A DNA stretch of 64,000 bases from Streptomyces sclerotialus (GTDB lineage: Bacteria > Actinomycetota > Actinomycetes > Streptomycetales > Streptomycetaceae): assembly GCA_000719105.1 (NCBI GenBank), contig JODX01000005.1:310001-374000 (forward strand), given 5' to 3'. This document shows, piece by piece, positions 52,064-61,588 of this stretch. Positions within the stretch are counted from its first letter, which is position 1; every line of letters begins with the position of its first letter. A program made the position numbers and the translations under genes. The notes below the pieces were generated by a model. The model made no database searches. It was given only the letters and a program-made list of their open reading frames with translations, and was not told the origin of the DNA.

Positions 52064-53476
52064 TCAGTGTGCCTCGCGCCCGTTCCCGGCGAGCTCGCCC
52101 CACAGGTGGGCGCTGGTCTCGACGCCTTTGAGGAGCAGATCGAGTTCGATCTTCTCGTTCGGTGCGTGCCAGCCGTCGGAGGGCACGGACACTCCCAGGA
52201 AGAGCACGGGTGCGCCGAGGACGTCCTGGAGGTCGGCCGCGGGTCCCGAGCCGCCCTCGCGCGTGAAGCGGACCGGCTTCCCGAAGGCGCGGCCCATGGC
52301 CCGGACGACGGACTGCAGGGCCGGGTGGTCCAGGGGCGTCAGACAGGGGCGGGTGGCTCCGCCGAACGTGACCTCGCAGCGGATACCGGCCGGCACCTGG
52401 TCGGCCGCCCAGCTGCGGACGACCTTCTCTATGTGGTCGATGTCCTGCCCGGCGACCAGCCGGAAGGACAGCTTCACCGTGGCCGACGAGGGGATGATCG
52501 TCTTGCTGCCGGGGCCCTGGTAGCCACCGCCCATGCCGTTGACCTCGGCGGTGGGGCGGGCCCAGATGCGCTCCAGGGTGGTGTAGCCGGCCTCTCCGTA
52601 CGTCGCCGTCGACTTCGCGTTGCCCAGCCAGTTCCGCTCGTCGAAGGGGAGCTCGGCGAAGAGGGCGCGCTCGCGGTCGGTGAGTTCGACGACGCCGTCG
52701 TAGAAACCGGGGATCGCCACGCGCGCGTTCTCGTCGTGCAGGGCGGCGACGAGGCGTGCGGCGGCGGTGACCGGGTTCGGCACGGCGCCGCCGAAGGAGC
52801 CGGAGTGAATGTCCTGGGCGGGCCCGTGGAACCGGATCTCGCACTCGGTGAGGCCGCGCATGCCGGTGCACACCGTGGGGGTGTCCTCGGCCCACATGCC
52901 GGTGTCGGAGACGATCACCGCGTCGGCGGCGAGACGGTCGGCGTGCCGCTCGACGAGGGCCCGGAAGTGCGGGGACCCCGATTCCTCCTCGCCCTCGACG
53001 AGCATCTTGAGGTGGACGGCGGGGGTGGTGCGGCCGGTGGCGGCCAGGTGGGCGCGGACGCCGAGTGTGTGGAAGAACACCTGGCCCTTGTCGTCGGCAG
53101 CCCCGCGCGCGTGGAGTCGGTTCCCGCTGATGACAGGTTCGAAGGGGTCGGTGTCCCAGCCGTCCTCGCGAGCGGCGGGCTGGACGTCGTGGTGCCCGTA
53201 GACGAGGACCGTGGGAGCGTCCGGGTCGTCGGAGGGCCATTCGGCGAAGACGGCGGGGGCGCCGGGGGTCTCCCAGACCTCGGCCGTGGGGAAGCCGGTC
53301 TCCTTGAGTTTGGCGGCGAGCCAGTCGGCGCTGCTCCGTACGTCCGCGATGTGCTCGGGCTGGGCCGACACCGACGGGATGCGCAGCCACTCCATGAGGT
53401 CGTCCAGGAAGGCGGCGCGGTGGTTCTGGATGTACGTGTGGACGGCGCTGACTGCACTGTCAACCGGCTTGCTCAT
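52064..53476 (-). CDS. M20-family dipeptidase
   Basis: 470 residues from ATG at 53476 (MSKPVDSAVSAVHTYI). Di-zinc peptidase motifs are LVYGHHDVQPA (His/Asp), RGAADDKGQVFFH (Asp), LVEGEEESGSPHF (catalytic Glu and Glu ligand) and a dimerisation lid in the middle. The sequence fits the CNDP-like cytosolic dipeptidase group. It starts ten bases after the adnB stop on the same strand and may be co-transcribed. Peptide specificity cannot be told. Confidence 0.92.
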   Translation of the reverse strand: MSKPVDSAVSAVHTYIQNHRAAFLDDLMEWLRIPSVSAQPEHIADVRSSADWLAAKLKETGFPTAEVWETPGAPAVFAEWPSDDPDAPTVLVYGHHDVQPAAREDGWDTDPFEPVISGNRLHARGAADDKGQVFFHTLGVRAHLAATGRTTPAVHLKMLVEGEEESGSPHFRALVERHADRLAADAVIVSDTGMWAEDTPTVCTGMRGLTECEIRFHGPAQDIHSGSFGGAVPNPVTAAARLVAALHDENARVAIPGFYDGVVELTDRERALFAELPFDERNWLGNAKSTATYGEAGYTTLERIWARPTAEVNGMGGGYQGPGSKTIIPSSATVKLSFRLVAGQDIDHIEKVVRSWAADQVPAGIRCEVTFGGATRPCLTPLDHPALQSVVRAMGRAFGKPVRFTREGGSGPAADLQDVLGAPVLFLGVSVPSDGWHAPNEKIELDLLLKGVETSAHLWGELAGNGREAH

Positions 53477-53486
53477 GCTTACGAGC

Positions 53487-56400
53487 CTATCGGCCCGCGC
53501 TGACATGCTGGTCCGGCGGTTCGTCGGCGGCAGGTTCCGGACCGTCCGTACCCGGTTCTCCGAGGAGCATCCGTTCCAGCGCGGACCGGTCGGGCAGACC
53601 CGTGGGACGCACCACCTCACCGGTCCGTACGTAGAGGAACGCGGCCCCGACGGAGTCCAGGGGCACGTCGTGCTGCTCGGCCCAGGCGAGGCGGTAGAGC
53701 GCGAGCTGGAGGGGGTCGGCGGTGCGGGTGCGGCTGGTCTTCCAGTCGACGAGCTCGTACGTCGTGCCGTCACCGTCGTCGGCCTTGTAGACGGCGTCGA
53801 TGCGTCCGCGGACGACCCGTCCGGCGATCGTGAGCTGGAAGGGCGCCTCGACGCGGTACGGCGTCCGGTGCGCGTACGGGGTGCGTTCGAACGCCTCCTT
53901 GAGTGCCTCCAGGTCGCGTTCGTCGGCGATCTCGGCCTCGCTCCCGGGCAGCTCCTCCGGCTCCAGCATGGGCAGCCGGAGCTCTTCGAAGCGTGCCTCG
54001 ACCCAGGCGTGGAAGCGGGTGCCGCGGCGTGCGGCGGGCTGCGGGGGGCGCGGCATGGGGCGGGCCAGTTCCTGGGCGAAGCCGTCCGGGTCGGCGGCCA
54101 GGTGCAGCAACTGGGACGCGGTCAGGGAGGCCGGCAGGGGGACGTCGGTGACACGCGCACGGGCACGCAGGAGCTCTCCGGTGAGGGCGTCCAGGTCGCG
54201 GTCCCAGGAGGCGACGGTGCGGGCCTCCTCCGGGGTCAGGTGGTGCGGGTCCGCGGGAACAGAGGGCTGCTCCTCCGCGGGGTGCGGGCGGGCTCCGGAG
54301 GCCGGTGCCTGGTGGGGGATCGCGGGCCGGTCACGCGTCCACGAGTCCCAGTCCGCGGTGTCGTCCTCGTGGACGCCCGGTCCGGTGTGCTCCTCCAGGC
54401 GGCCATCCGTCGCGTGAGGAAACTCACCGTACGCCGGGTCGTCGTAGGGCTCCTCGTAGGGCGGCTCGTCGTCCGGCGGAGGCGGCCACTCCGGGTCGTC
54501 GTGGGAGGCCGGGTCGTGTACGGCGGCGGGGTGCGCCGGCTCGTCGGAGGCGAGGCCCTCCAGGTGGGCGAGGACGGTCTCGGCGGCGGCGCGGCGGCGG
54601 GCCAGGGCGGCGTCGTCCAGCGGCAGCGGCCACACGTGGTCGGCGGCGGCCTCCTTCAGGGCGGGGTTCTCCTCGCCCTCCTCCGGCCGGTCCGCCCAGT
54701 GCTCGATCTCACCGTGGCCTGCGGCGCAGTGCTCGTACAGGGCCGTCAGGAAGTCGGACGGGCCGCGCAGCCGCTTCTGGGACGGGCCCCACCAGTGGCC
54801 GGAGCCGAGCAGCAGCGAGCGGGGGCGGGTGAACGTGACGTAACCGAGGCGGAGCTCCTCGGTGTGCTGGTGGTCCTTCATGGCCTCGTGGAAGGCCTTC
54901 ATGCCCCGGGAGTCCCAGGCCTGGATGTCGGGCAGGGTGTCGGCGTCACCGCGCAGTTCGTGCGGGAGGACCTTGCTCTGGGCGGTCCACTTCTCGCGTC
55001 CCTGGCTGCTCGGGAAGGTGCCGGTGACCAGGCCGGGAACCGCCACGACATCCCACTCCAGGCCCTTGGACCTGTGGGCGGTGAGCACCTTGACGGTGTT
55101 CTCGCCGCCGGGAAGGGCGTTGTCGAGGCCCTTCTCGTACTGGGCGGCCGTGCGCAGGAAGCCGAGGAAGGCGAGCAGGGTGGCCTCGCCGTCGCTGCCC
55201 GCGGCGAAGGACGCGGCGATGTCCAGGAAGTTGGACAGGGTCTCGCGGCGGCGGGCGGCCAGGGCGTGCGGGGACGCGGAGAGCTCGACCTCCAGGCCGG
55301 TGACGGCCAGCACGCGGTGGAGCACGTCCATGAGCGGGTCGGCGAGGGAGCGGCGCAGGTCGCGGAGTTCGGCGGCGAGCCGGGCGAACCGTACGCGCGC
55401 GTCCGGCGAGAAGGGTAGCCCGTCGTCCGCCGGCTCCGCCTCCATCGGCAGCTCCAGGAACGTGTCCAGGGCGTCCGCCAGCGAGATGACCTCGGCCGGG
55501 TCGGTGCCCTCGACGGCCGCGGCGAGCCGCCGGTCGGGGTCGTCGTCGGCCCCTACGCGCGCGTGGGAGACGAGGAGCCGGGCGCGCCGCCCGAGGAGGG
55601 CGAGGTCGCGGGCGCCGATGCGCCAGCGGGGGCCGGTGAGCAGCCGGACCAGGGAGGCGTTGGCGCCGGGGTCCTGGAGGACCTCGCAGACGGCGACGAG
55701 GTCGGCGACCTCGGGGAGGTGCAGCAGGCCGGAGAGGCCGACGACCTCGACGGGGATGTCGCGGGCGACGAGGGCGCCCTGGATCTCGGCGAAGTCGGTC
55801 GCGGTGCGGCACAGCACGGCGATCTCTCCGGGTGCCGTTCCGGTGCGTACGAGGTGGGCGATGGAGTCGGCGATCCAGTCGAGCTCCTCGGCGTGGGTGG
55901 GCAGCAAGGCGCAGCGGACCGTGCCGTCGCGTTCGGCGCCGGGGGCGGGGCGGAGGGCCTCCACGCCCGCGTGCAGGGCGCGCAACGGCTCGGCGAGGCC
56001 GTTGGCGAGGTCGAGGAGGCGGCCGCCGCTGCGGCGGTTCTGGCTGAGCGCCTGGCGGGTCGCGGGGCGGCCGTCGGCGTGCGCGAAGTGCTCGGGGAAG
56101 TCGTCGAGGTTGGCCACGGAGGCGCCGCGCCAGCCGTAGATGGCCTGGCAGGGGTCGCCGACCGCGGTCACGGGGTGGCCGGTGCCGTCGCCGAACAGGC
56201 CGGAGAGGAGGACGCGCTGGGCCACGGACGTGTCCTGGTACTCGTCGAGGAGGACCACGCGGAACTCGTCGCGGAGGATGCGGCCCACCTCGGGGAGGCC
56301 GGCGAGGCGTGCGGAGAGGGCGATCTGGTCGCCGAAGTCCAGCAGGTCGCGCTCGCGCTTGGCCGCCCGGTACCGGACGACCAGTTCGGCGAGCTCACGG

Positions 56401-57053
56401 CGGGCGGCGGCCGTCTCGGGGACCTTGCGCAGGTCGGCGTTGCTGAGCTTGGCGCCCTCCAGCGTGTGCAGCAGTCCGGCGTCGTACGCGCGCAGCTCGT
56501 CGGGCTGTACGAGGTGCTCGGCGAGCTCGGAGTCCAGGGCGAGGAGGTCGCTGACGAGGTCGGGGAAGGAGCGGGTGAGGGCCGGGTAGGGGCCCGGGGC
56601 CTCACGGAGCACGCGCGCGGCGAGCTGGTAGCGGGTGGCGTCGGCGAGGAGGCGCGAGGTGGGCTCGAGTCCGATACGCAGGCCGTGGTCGGTCAGCAGA
56701 CGGCCCGCGAAGGCGTGGTAGGTGGAGATGACGGGTTCGCCCGGCGGGTTGTCGGGGTCGATGACGTCCGGGTCGGTGACGCCCGCCTTGACCAGGGCCT
56801 TGCGGACGCGCTCGGCGAGTTCGCCGGCGGCCTTGTTGGTGAACGTCAGGCCGAGCACCTGCTCGGGGGCGACCTGTCCGGTGCCGACCAGCCACACCAC
56901 GCGCGCGGCCATCACCGTGGTCTTGCCCGAGCCGGCTCCGGCCACGATCACCTGCGGAGCGGGCGGCGCGATGATGCAGGCCGTCTGCTCCGGTGTGAAC
57001 GGGATACCGAGGAGCTCCTTGAGCTGTTCGGGATCGGTGATACGGGCGGACAC
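53487..57053 (-). CDS. adnB: AdnB, helicase-nuclease subunit of the AdnAB recombination complex
   Basis: 1,188 residues from GTG at 57053. The N-terminal motor has AGAGSGKTTVMAARV (Walker A), LTFTNKAAGELAERV, LLDEYQDTSVAQRV (Walker B), GDPCQAIYGWRGA and TAHRSKGLEWDVV. A Pro/Asp/Glu-rich spacer of about 120 residues follows (PEWPPPPDDEPPYEEPYDDP). The C-terminal RecB-family nuclease has GTRFHAWVEARFEEL, GRIDAVYK and ELVDWKTSR. AdnAB resects double-strand breaks in actinobacteria in place of RecBCD; it is reported essential in Streptomyces. It follows adnA by 154 bases. Confidence 0.95.
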   Translation of the reverse strand: MSARITDPEQLKELLGIPFTPEQTACIIAPPAPQVIVAGAGSGKTTVMAARVVWLVGTGQVAPEQVLGLTFTNKAAGELAERVRKALVKAGVTDPDVIDPDNPPGEPVISTYHAFAGRLLTDHGLRIGLEPTSRLLADATRYQLAARVLREAPGPYPALTRSFPDLVSDLLALDSELAEHLVQPDELRAYDAGLLHTLEGAKLSNADLRKVPETAAARRELAELVVRYRAAKRERDLLDFGDQIALSARLAGLPEVGRILRDEFRVVLLDEYQDTSVAQRVLLSGLFGDGTGHPVTAVGDPCQAIYGWRGASVANLDDFPEHFAHADGRPATRQALSQNRRSGGRLLDLANGLAEPLRALHAGVEALRPAPGAERDGTVRCALLPTHAEELDWIADSIAHLVRTGTAPGEIAVLCRTATDFAEIQGALVARDIPVEVVGLSGLLHLPEVADLVAVCEVLQDPGANASLVRLLTGPRWRIGARDLALLGRRARLLVSHARVGADDDPDRRLAAAVEGTDPAEVISLADALDTFLELPMEAEPADDGLPFSPDARVRFARLAAELRDLRRSLADPLMDVLHRVLAVTGLEVELSASPHALAARRRETLSNFLDIAASFAAGSDGEATLLAFLGFLRTAAQYEKGLDNALPGGENTVKVLTAHRSKGLEWDVVAVPGLVTGTFPSSQGREKWTAQSKVLPHELRGDADTLPDIQAWDSRGMKAFHEAMKDHQHTEELRLGYVTFTRPRSLLLGSGHWWGPSQKRLRGPSDFLTALYEHCAAGHGEIEHWADRPEEGEENPALKEAAADHVWPLPLDDAALARRRAAAETVLAHLEGLASDEPAHPAAVHDPASHDDPEWPPPPDDEPPYEEPYDDPAYGEFPHATDGRLEEHTGPGVHEDDTADWDSWTRDRPAIPHQAPASGARPHPAEEQPSVPADPHHLTPEEARTVASWDRDLDALTGELLRARARVTDVPLPASLTASQLLHLAADPDGFAQELARPMPRPPQPAARRGTRFHAWVEARFEELRLPMLEPEELPGSEAEIADERDLEALKEAFERTPYAHRTPYRVEAPFQLTIAGRVVRGRIDAVYKADDGDGTTYELVDWKTSRTRTADPLQLALYRLAWAEQHDVPLDSVGAAFLYVRTGEVVRPTGLPDRSALERMLLGEPGTDGPEPAADEPPDQHVSAGR

Positions 57054-57207
57054 CTCAGAGAGGCTAGCGGCGGCCGCTGACAGTGGGCGCCGGATCGCAC
57101 TCCGAGCAGGAAGAAGCCCAGGTCAGCGCCTGTGGTGTTTTCAGTCACGGGCGTTACGGGGCGGTGGGCGACAGGGCCGTGTGCGACGGGGTCGTGTGCG
57201 ACAGGGA

Positions 57208-60200
57208 TCACTCGACCACATGCCGGCCCTCCGGGCGGGCGCTGCACGACGCCTGGAAGGCGCAGTGCGCGCAGTGCTGGCCCGTGCTCGGGGTGAACCG
57301 CTCGTCGAGAACCTTGCCGGCGGCGTTGGCCAGCAGTTCCCCGACCCATTCCCCCTCCAGGGGCTCCTGCGCCTGCACCTTGGGCAGGGTGTCACCGCCG
57401 TCCCGCTTGGCGGCTCCCTGCCGCAGCTGGACGAGTTCCGCGCCGCCCGGTTCGGGCCGTACACCGTCGAAGGCCTCGTCGACGGCGCCCTCGCGGACGG
57501 CCAGCTGGTAGACGGCCAGCTGGGGGTGGCGGGCCACCTCGGCGGAGCTGGGCGCCTGCTTGCCGGTCTTGAAGTCCACCACGTAGGCGCGGCCCTCGCC
57601 GTCCGCCTCGACACGGTCCATGGAGCCGCGGATGCGCACCTCGTAGTCGCCGGCCCCCAGGGTCACGTCGAAGTCGTGCTCGCTGGCGACCGCGGTGCGT
57701 CCGGTGCGGTCCATGACGTGCCATTGCAGGAAGCGTTCGAGCGCCACGCGCGCGTGCTGCTTCTCCTGCTCCGACTTCCAGGGCGCGTCGAAGGCGAGCG
57801 CGTTCCACACGGAGTCGAGACGCTCCATGAGGACGTCGAGGTCGGCGGGCGTACGGCCGGAGGCGACCTCGTCGGCGAGGACGTGCACGACGTTGCCGAA
57901 GCCCTGGGCGGCGGTCGCGGGCGCGTCGGCCTTCACCTCGCGGCCGAGGAACCACTGCAGGGCGCAGGTGTTGGCGAGCTGGTCGAGGGCGCTGCCGGAG
58001 AGCGCGACGGGCTGGTCGCGGTTCCTCAAGGGGACCTTGCTCTCGGTGGGCTCGAACATGCCCCACCAGCGGTAGGGGTGTGCCGAGGGCACCAGGGGGC
58101 GGCCGTCCTCGTCGGCGAGCGCGGCGAGCCGGGCCAGGCGGCGGGCGGCTGCCTGCCTGAGGGTGTCCGACACGCGCGGGTCGACGGTCGTGGCGCGCAG
58201 TTCGGCGACGAGCGCGGCGACGGAGAGCGGCCTGCGGGGGCGGCCGGTGACGTCCTTGGGCTCGGCGCCGAGTTCGGTGAGGAAGCGGGAGGGCTGGTCG
58301 CCGTCGTCGGCGGCGGCCTTGACCGCGGTCACGACGAGGCGGTCCCGCGCGCGCGTGGCGGCCACGTAGAACAGGCGCCGCTCCTCCGCCAGGAGCGCTC
58401 CCGGGGTGAGCGGTTCGGCGAGGCCGTCGCGCCCGATGCGGTCGGCCTCCAGGAGCGAGCCGCGGCGGCGCAGGTCCGGCCACAGGCCCTCCTGGACGCC
58501 CGCGACGACGACCAGGCGCCACTCCAGGCCCTTGGAGCGGTGCGCGGTCATCAGACGGACGGCGTCCGGGCGGACGGCCCGCCGGGTGAGCGTGTCGGCG
58601 GCGATGTCCTCGGCCGCTATCTCCTCCAGGAAGTTCAGGGCGCCCCGGCCACCGGTGCGCTCCTCCGCGCGCGCGGCCGTCGCGAACAGGGCGCACACTG
58701 CGTCGAGGTCGCGGTCCGCGTTGCGTCCGGCCGCGCCGCCACGCCGGGCCGCCGACTCCAGCCGCCTGGGCCAGGGCGTGCCGCTCCACAGCTCCCACAG
58801 CGCTTCCTCGGCCGTGCCGCCCGCTGCCAGGCAGGTACGGGCCCGGCGCAGCAGCTCACCGAGCCGCTGCGCCCCGCGCGCGTACGCCGGGTCGTGCGCG
58901 ACCAGCCGCTCGGGTTCGGCCAGCGCGCGCGTCAGCAGCTCGTCCGACGGCGGCGGCACGGGGTTGCCCGCGGCCCGTTCCTCCTCGCGCAGGGCGCGGC
59001 CGAGGCGGCGCAGGTCGGCGGTGTCCATGCCCGCGAGGGGGGAGACGAGAAGGTTCAGCGCGGTCTCGGTGTCGAGCCAGGTGGTCTGCTGCCGGGGCGC
59101 GTCCGCGGCGGTGCCGTTCGTGTCCGCGGTGAGGCCCGTCTCCGCAGTGGCGCCGTCCACGTCCGCGGCGGTGCCGTCCATGTCCGTGGTGGCGCCGTCC
59201 ACCTCCGCGGTGATGCCCGCCTCCGCGGTGGCGTCCGTCTCCGCGGCTCCGTCCCGGTCCTCGGCGGTCCCGTCCTCGGGGCGGCCGGGCGTCTCTTGGT
59301 TCCGGTCGTCGCGTCCCGGCTCCCCCAGCTCCGCCCGCGCCACCGCCCGCAACGCCGTCAGCAGGGGCGCGACCGACGGTTCGTGCCGCAGCGGGAGGTC
59401 GTCGCCGTCGATCTCCAGGGGCACACCCGCCGCGGTGAGCGCGCGCCGCACGGCCGGGATGGTGCGGGAACCCGCTCGCACCAGGACGGCCATGTCACGC
59501 CACGGGACACCGTCCTCCAGGTGTGCCCGCCGCAGGATGTCCGCGATGTTGTCCAGTTCGGCGCCCGGCGTCGGGTACGTGTAGACGTCCACGTGCCCCC
59601 CGTCCCGTACGGACGAGAGCTCGCGGTGGGCCCGTACCTTCTCCGCCGGCAGCCGGGTGAGCGGCATGCGCCGGGTCAGCAGGCGGGTCGCGGCGAGCAG
59701 GCCGGCGCCGGAGCGGCGGGACGTCCGCAGGACCTCCACGGGAGCCGGACGGCCGTCCGCGCGCGGGAACGCGGCCGGGAAGTCCAGGATGCCGTTCACG
59801 TCGGCACCGCGGAACGCGTAGATGGACTGGTCGGGGTCCCCGAAGGCGACGAGTGTCCGGCCGCCTCCGGCGAGGGCCTCGAGCAGCCGCACCTGCGCCG
59901 GGTCCGTGTCCTGGTACTCGTCCACGTAGACCGCGTCGTACTGGGCGGCGAGGGCCTCGGCGACGCCGGGGCGGCGGGCGAGGAGCACCGCGCGGTGGAC
60001 CAGTTCCGCGTAGTCCAGCACCCCCTGCAGGTCGAGGACGTCGAGGTACTCGGCGAGGAAGGCGGCGGCCGCCCGCCAGTCGGGGCGGCCGATGCGCCGG
60101 GCGAAGGCGTCCAGGGCACCGGGACCGAGCCCCAGTTCACGGCTGCGGGCCAGCACCGCGCGGACCTCGTCGGCGAATCCGCGCGTGGTCAGGCAGGCGC

Positions 60201-60720
60201 GCAGCTCGTCGGGCCAGCGGACGTGCGCGAGGCCCAGGCGTTCCAGGTGGGGCTGGCCGGCGAGGAGCTCGCGGACCGTCACGTCCTGTTCCGGGCCGGA
60301 CAGCAGCCGCAGGGGCTCGACGAACAGGTCGTTGTCCTGATGGGCGCGGACCAGGGCGTAGCAGAACGAGTGGAAGGTGGTCGCCCGGGGAGCGCGTGCG
60401 GCACCCATGCGCAGCGCCATGCGGTCGCGCAGCTCGACGGCCGCCTTGCGGCTGAAGGTGAGCACCAGGATGCGTGCCGGGTCCGCCCCGCGCGCGATGC
60501 GGGCCGCCACGGACTCGACGAGTGTGGTCGTCTTCCCGGTGCCCGGACCGGCGAGCACGAGCAGCGGGCCGGCGCCGTGGTCAACCACGGCACGCTGGTC
60601 TGCGTCCAGTCGAGGGGGAGCCACCCGGGCCGGCGGGGTACGCACCAGTCGGTAGGCGCCACGGGGCACCTGCCGCACCGGATGGTGGGGCAGGCGTCGG
60701 GTGGAGGAAGAGGAGCTCAC
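57208..60720 (-). CDS. adnA: AdnA, helicase-nuclease subunit of the AdnAB complex
   Basis: 1,170 residues from GTG at 60720; an ATG ten codons upstream is preceded by poor codon use. The motor has AGPGTGKTTTLVESVAARIA, LTFSRKAAVELRDR, YVDEYQDTDPAQVRLL, GDPDQSIYAFRGADV and TAHRSKGLEW. An acidic, repetitive insert (ADVDGATAETGLTADTNGTA) sits near residue 490. The nuclease domain carries MDRVE and VVDFKTGKQ and four Cys (NTCALQWFL, CAHCAFQASC) placed to hold an iron-sulfur cluster. It partners the adjacent AdnB. Confidence 0.95.
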   Translation of the reverse strand: MSSSSSTRRLPHHPVRQVPRGAYRLVRTPPARVAPPRLDADQRAVVDHGAGPLLVLAGPGTGKTTTLVESVAARIARGADPARILVLTFSRKAAVELRDRMALRMGAARAPRATTFHSFCYALVRAHQDNDLFVEPLRLLSGPEQDVTVRELLAGQPHLERLGLAHVRWPDELRACLTTRGFADEVRAVLARSRELGLGPGALDAFARRIGRPDWRAAAAFLAEYLDVLDLQGVLDYAELVHRAVLLARRPGVAEALAAQYDAVYVDEYQDTDPAQVRLLEALAGGGRTLVAFGDPDQSIYAFRGADVNGILDFPAAFPRADGRPAPVEVLRTSRRSGAGLLAATRLLTRRMPLTRLPAEKVRAHRELSSVRDGGHVDVYTYPTPGAELDNIADILRRAHLEDGVPWRDMAVLVRAGSRTIPAVRRALTAAGVPLEIDGDDLPLRHEPSVAPLLTALRAVARAELGEPGRDDRNQETPGRPEDGTAEDRDGAAETDATAEAGITAEVDGATTDMDGTAADVDGATAETGLTADTNGTAADAPRQQTTWLDTETALNLLVSPLAGMDTADLRRLGRALREEERAAGNPVPPPSDELLTRALAEPERLVAHDPAYARGAQRLGELLRRARTCLAAGGTAEEALWELWSGTPWPRRLESAARRGGAAGRNADRDLDAVCALFATAARAEERTGGRGALNFLEEIAAEDIAADTLTRRAVRPDAVRLMTAHRSKGLEWRLVVVAGVQEGLWPDLRRRGSLLEADRIGRDGLAEPLTPGALLAEERRLFYVAATRARDRLVVTAVKAAADDGDQPSRFLTELGAEPKDVTGRPRRPLSVAALVAELRATTVDPRVSDTLRQAAARRLARLAALADEDGRPLVPSAHPYRWWGMFEPTESKVPLRNRDQPVALSGSALDQLANTCALQWFLGREVKADAPATAAQGFGNVVHVLADEVASGRTPADLDVLMERLDSVWNALAFDAPWKSEQEKQHARVALERFLQWHVMDRTGRTAVASEHDFDVTLGAGDYEVRIRGSMDRVEADGEGRAYVVDFKTGKQAPSSAEVARHPQLAVYQLAVREGAVDEAFDGVRPEPGGAELVQLRQGAAKRDGGDTLPKVQAQEPLEGEWVGELLANAAGKVLDERFTPSTGQHCAHCAFQASCSARPEGRHVVE
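59101..59248. repeat. Imperfect repeats in the adnA linker
   Basis: Repeated GTCCGCGGCGGTGCCGTCC-like units of about 24 bases encode the acidic Ala/Thr/Gly/Asp linker of AdnA. Copies vary but the frame is kept. Confidence 0.6.
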
Positions 60721-61037
60721 GTGGTTCGCCGGTCCTGGTGGATGTGCCATGTATCACTGCCGGCGCGGAGCGCCGTCGTCGGGGGGTGGTGGTCGGACGG
60801 GGGTCGTTGGTCGAGGTGCGAGGAGGACATCCGCGCGTGGAGGGCGGTGGCCACGGGATGAGAGGGAAGCGTGCAGCCGACGCTACGCCTGCGGGTGGTA
60901 CGGAAGCAGGGGTTCCTCTTGTTCCCTCCCGGCACGCATGCCCCTCGCCTCACGAACGTACGCCATGCCGCGGATGTGCCCCGCATCCCTCGTACGGAGC
61001 AAGGGACGGTTCGGCGTCCCTCCGGCGCCGGGAGCCG
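60721..61037. other. Gap between adnA and the ATL gene
   Basis: 317 bases. Short frames exist on both strands, but none has domain content or good codon bias. The region should hold the adnA promoter; I see no clear motif or hairpin. Confidence 0.5.
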
Positions 61038-61403
61038 TCAGGCGGGACGGATTCCGGGCCCGGTCCCGTCCCACCGCGCCCGCCGCACGTCGACGCGCGG
61101 CAGGTGCCCTTCCGCGGCACGGCCGGCCTCGCGCAGGGGGGTGCCTTCGGCGCGGTAGTGCCCGAGAGCCTCCAGTTCGTGCCCCGGCAGCAGTACACCG
61201 TCCGCACGTATCACCCGCCACCACGGCACGGCTCCTCCGTAGAGGGCCATGACGCGTCCCACCTGGCGGGGTCCGCCCTGCTCCAGCCACTCCGCGATGT
61301 CGCCGTACGTCATGACGCGGCCGGGCGGGATCAGCTCGGCCACGTCGAGGACGCGCTCCGCGTACTCCGGCAGGGCATCCGCCGGGAGGCTTTGCTCGCT
61401 CAT
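61038..61403 (-). CDS. Alkyltransferase-like (ATL) protein
   Basis: 121 residues from ATG at 61403 (MSEQSLPADALPEYAERV). It matches the C-terminal DNA-binding domain of O6-alkylguanine transferases: YGDIAEWLEQGGPRQVGRVM (helix-turn-helix and Arg finger). The active-site PCHR is replaced by VPWWRVIR, so it cannot accept alkyl groups. ATLs flip and flag O6-alkylguanine for nucleotide excision repair. It is consistent with the repair genes nearby. An alternative start at 61412 adds three residues. Confidence 0.9.
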   Translation of the reverse strand: MSEQSLPADALPEYAERVLDVAELIPPGRVMTYGDIAEWLEQGGPRQVGRVMALYGGAVPWWRVIRADGVLLPGHELEALGHYRAEGTPLREAGRAAEGHLPRVDVRRARWDGTGPGIRPA

Positions 61404-61588
61404 CCGTCCCATCCTGCCCGACCCCACCGACAATGGGATGTGACAGCGGTCCCGCGCTCCTGTCGCCCTCGCGCGACGCTTGAGGCAGACTGTGCGCCCC
61501 CGCAATGCACCCTGATGTCCGTGTGTGTCGGCGGGGCATGCCACCATCGTGCGGGCGGTGACTGGTGATACGAGACCAAGAAGAGACG

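Noticed and set aside
60721..60750. ATG at 60750 as the adnA start
   Set aside because: The ten added codons have A/T-rich third positions and no ribosome site; GTG at 60720 fits better.
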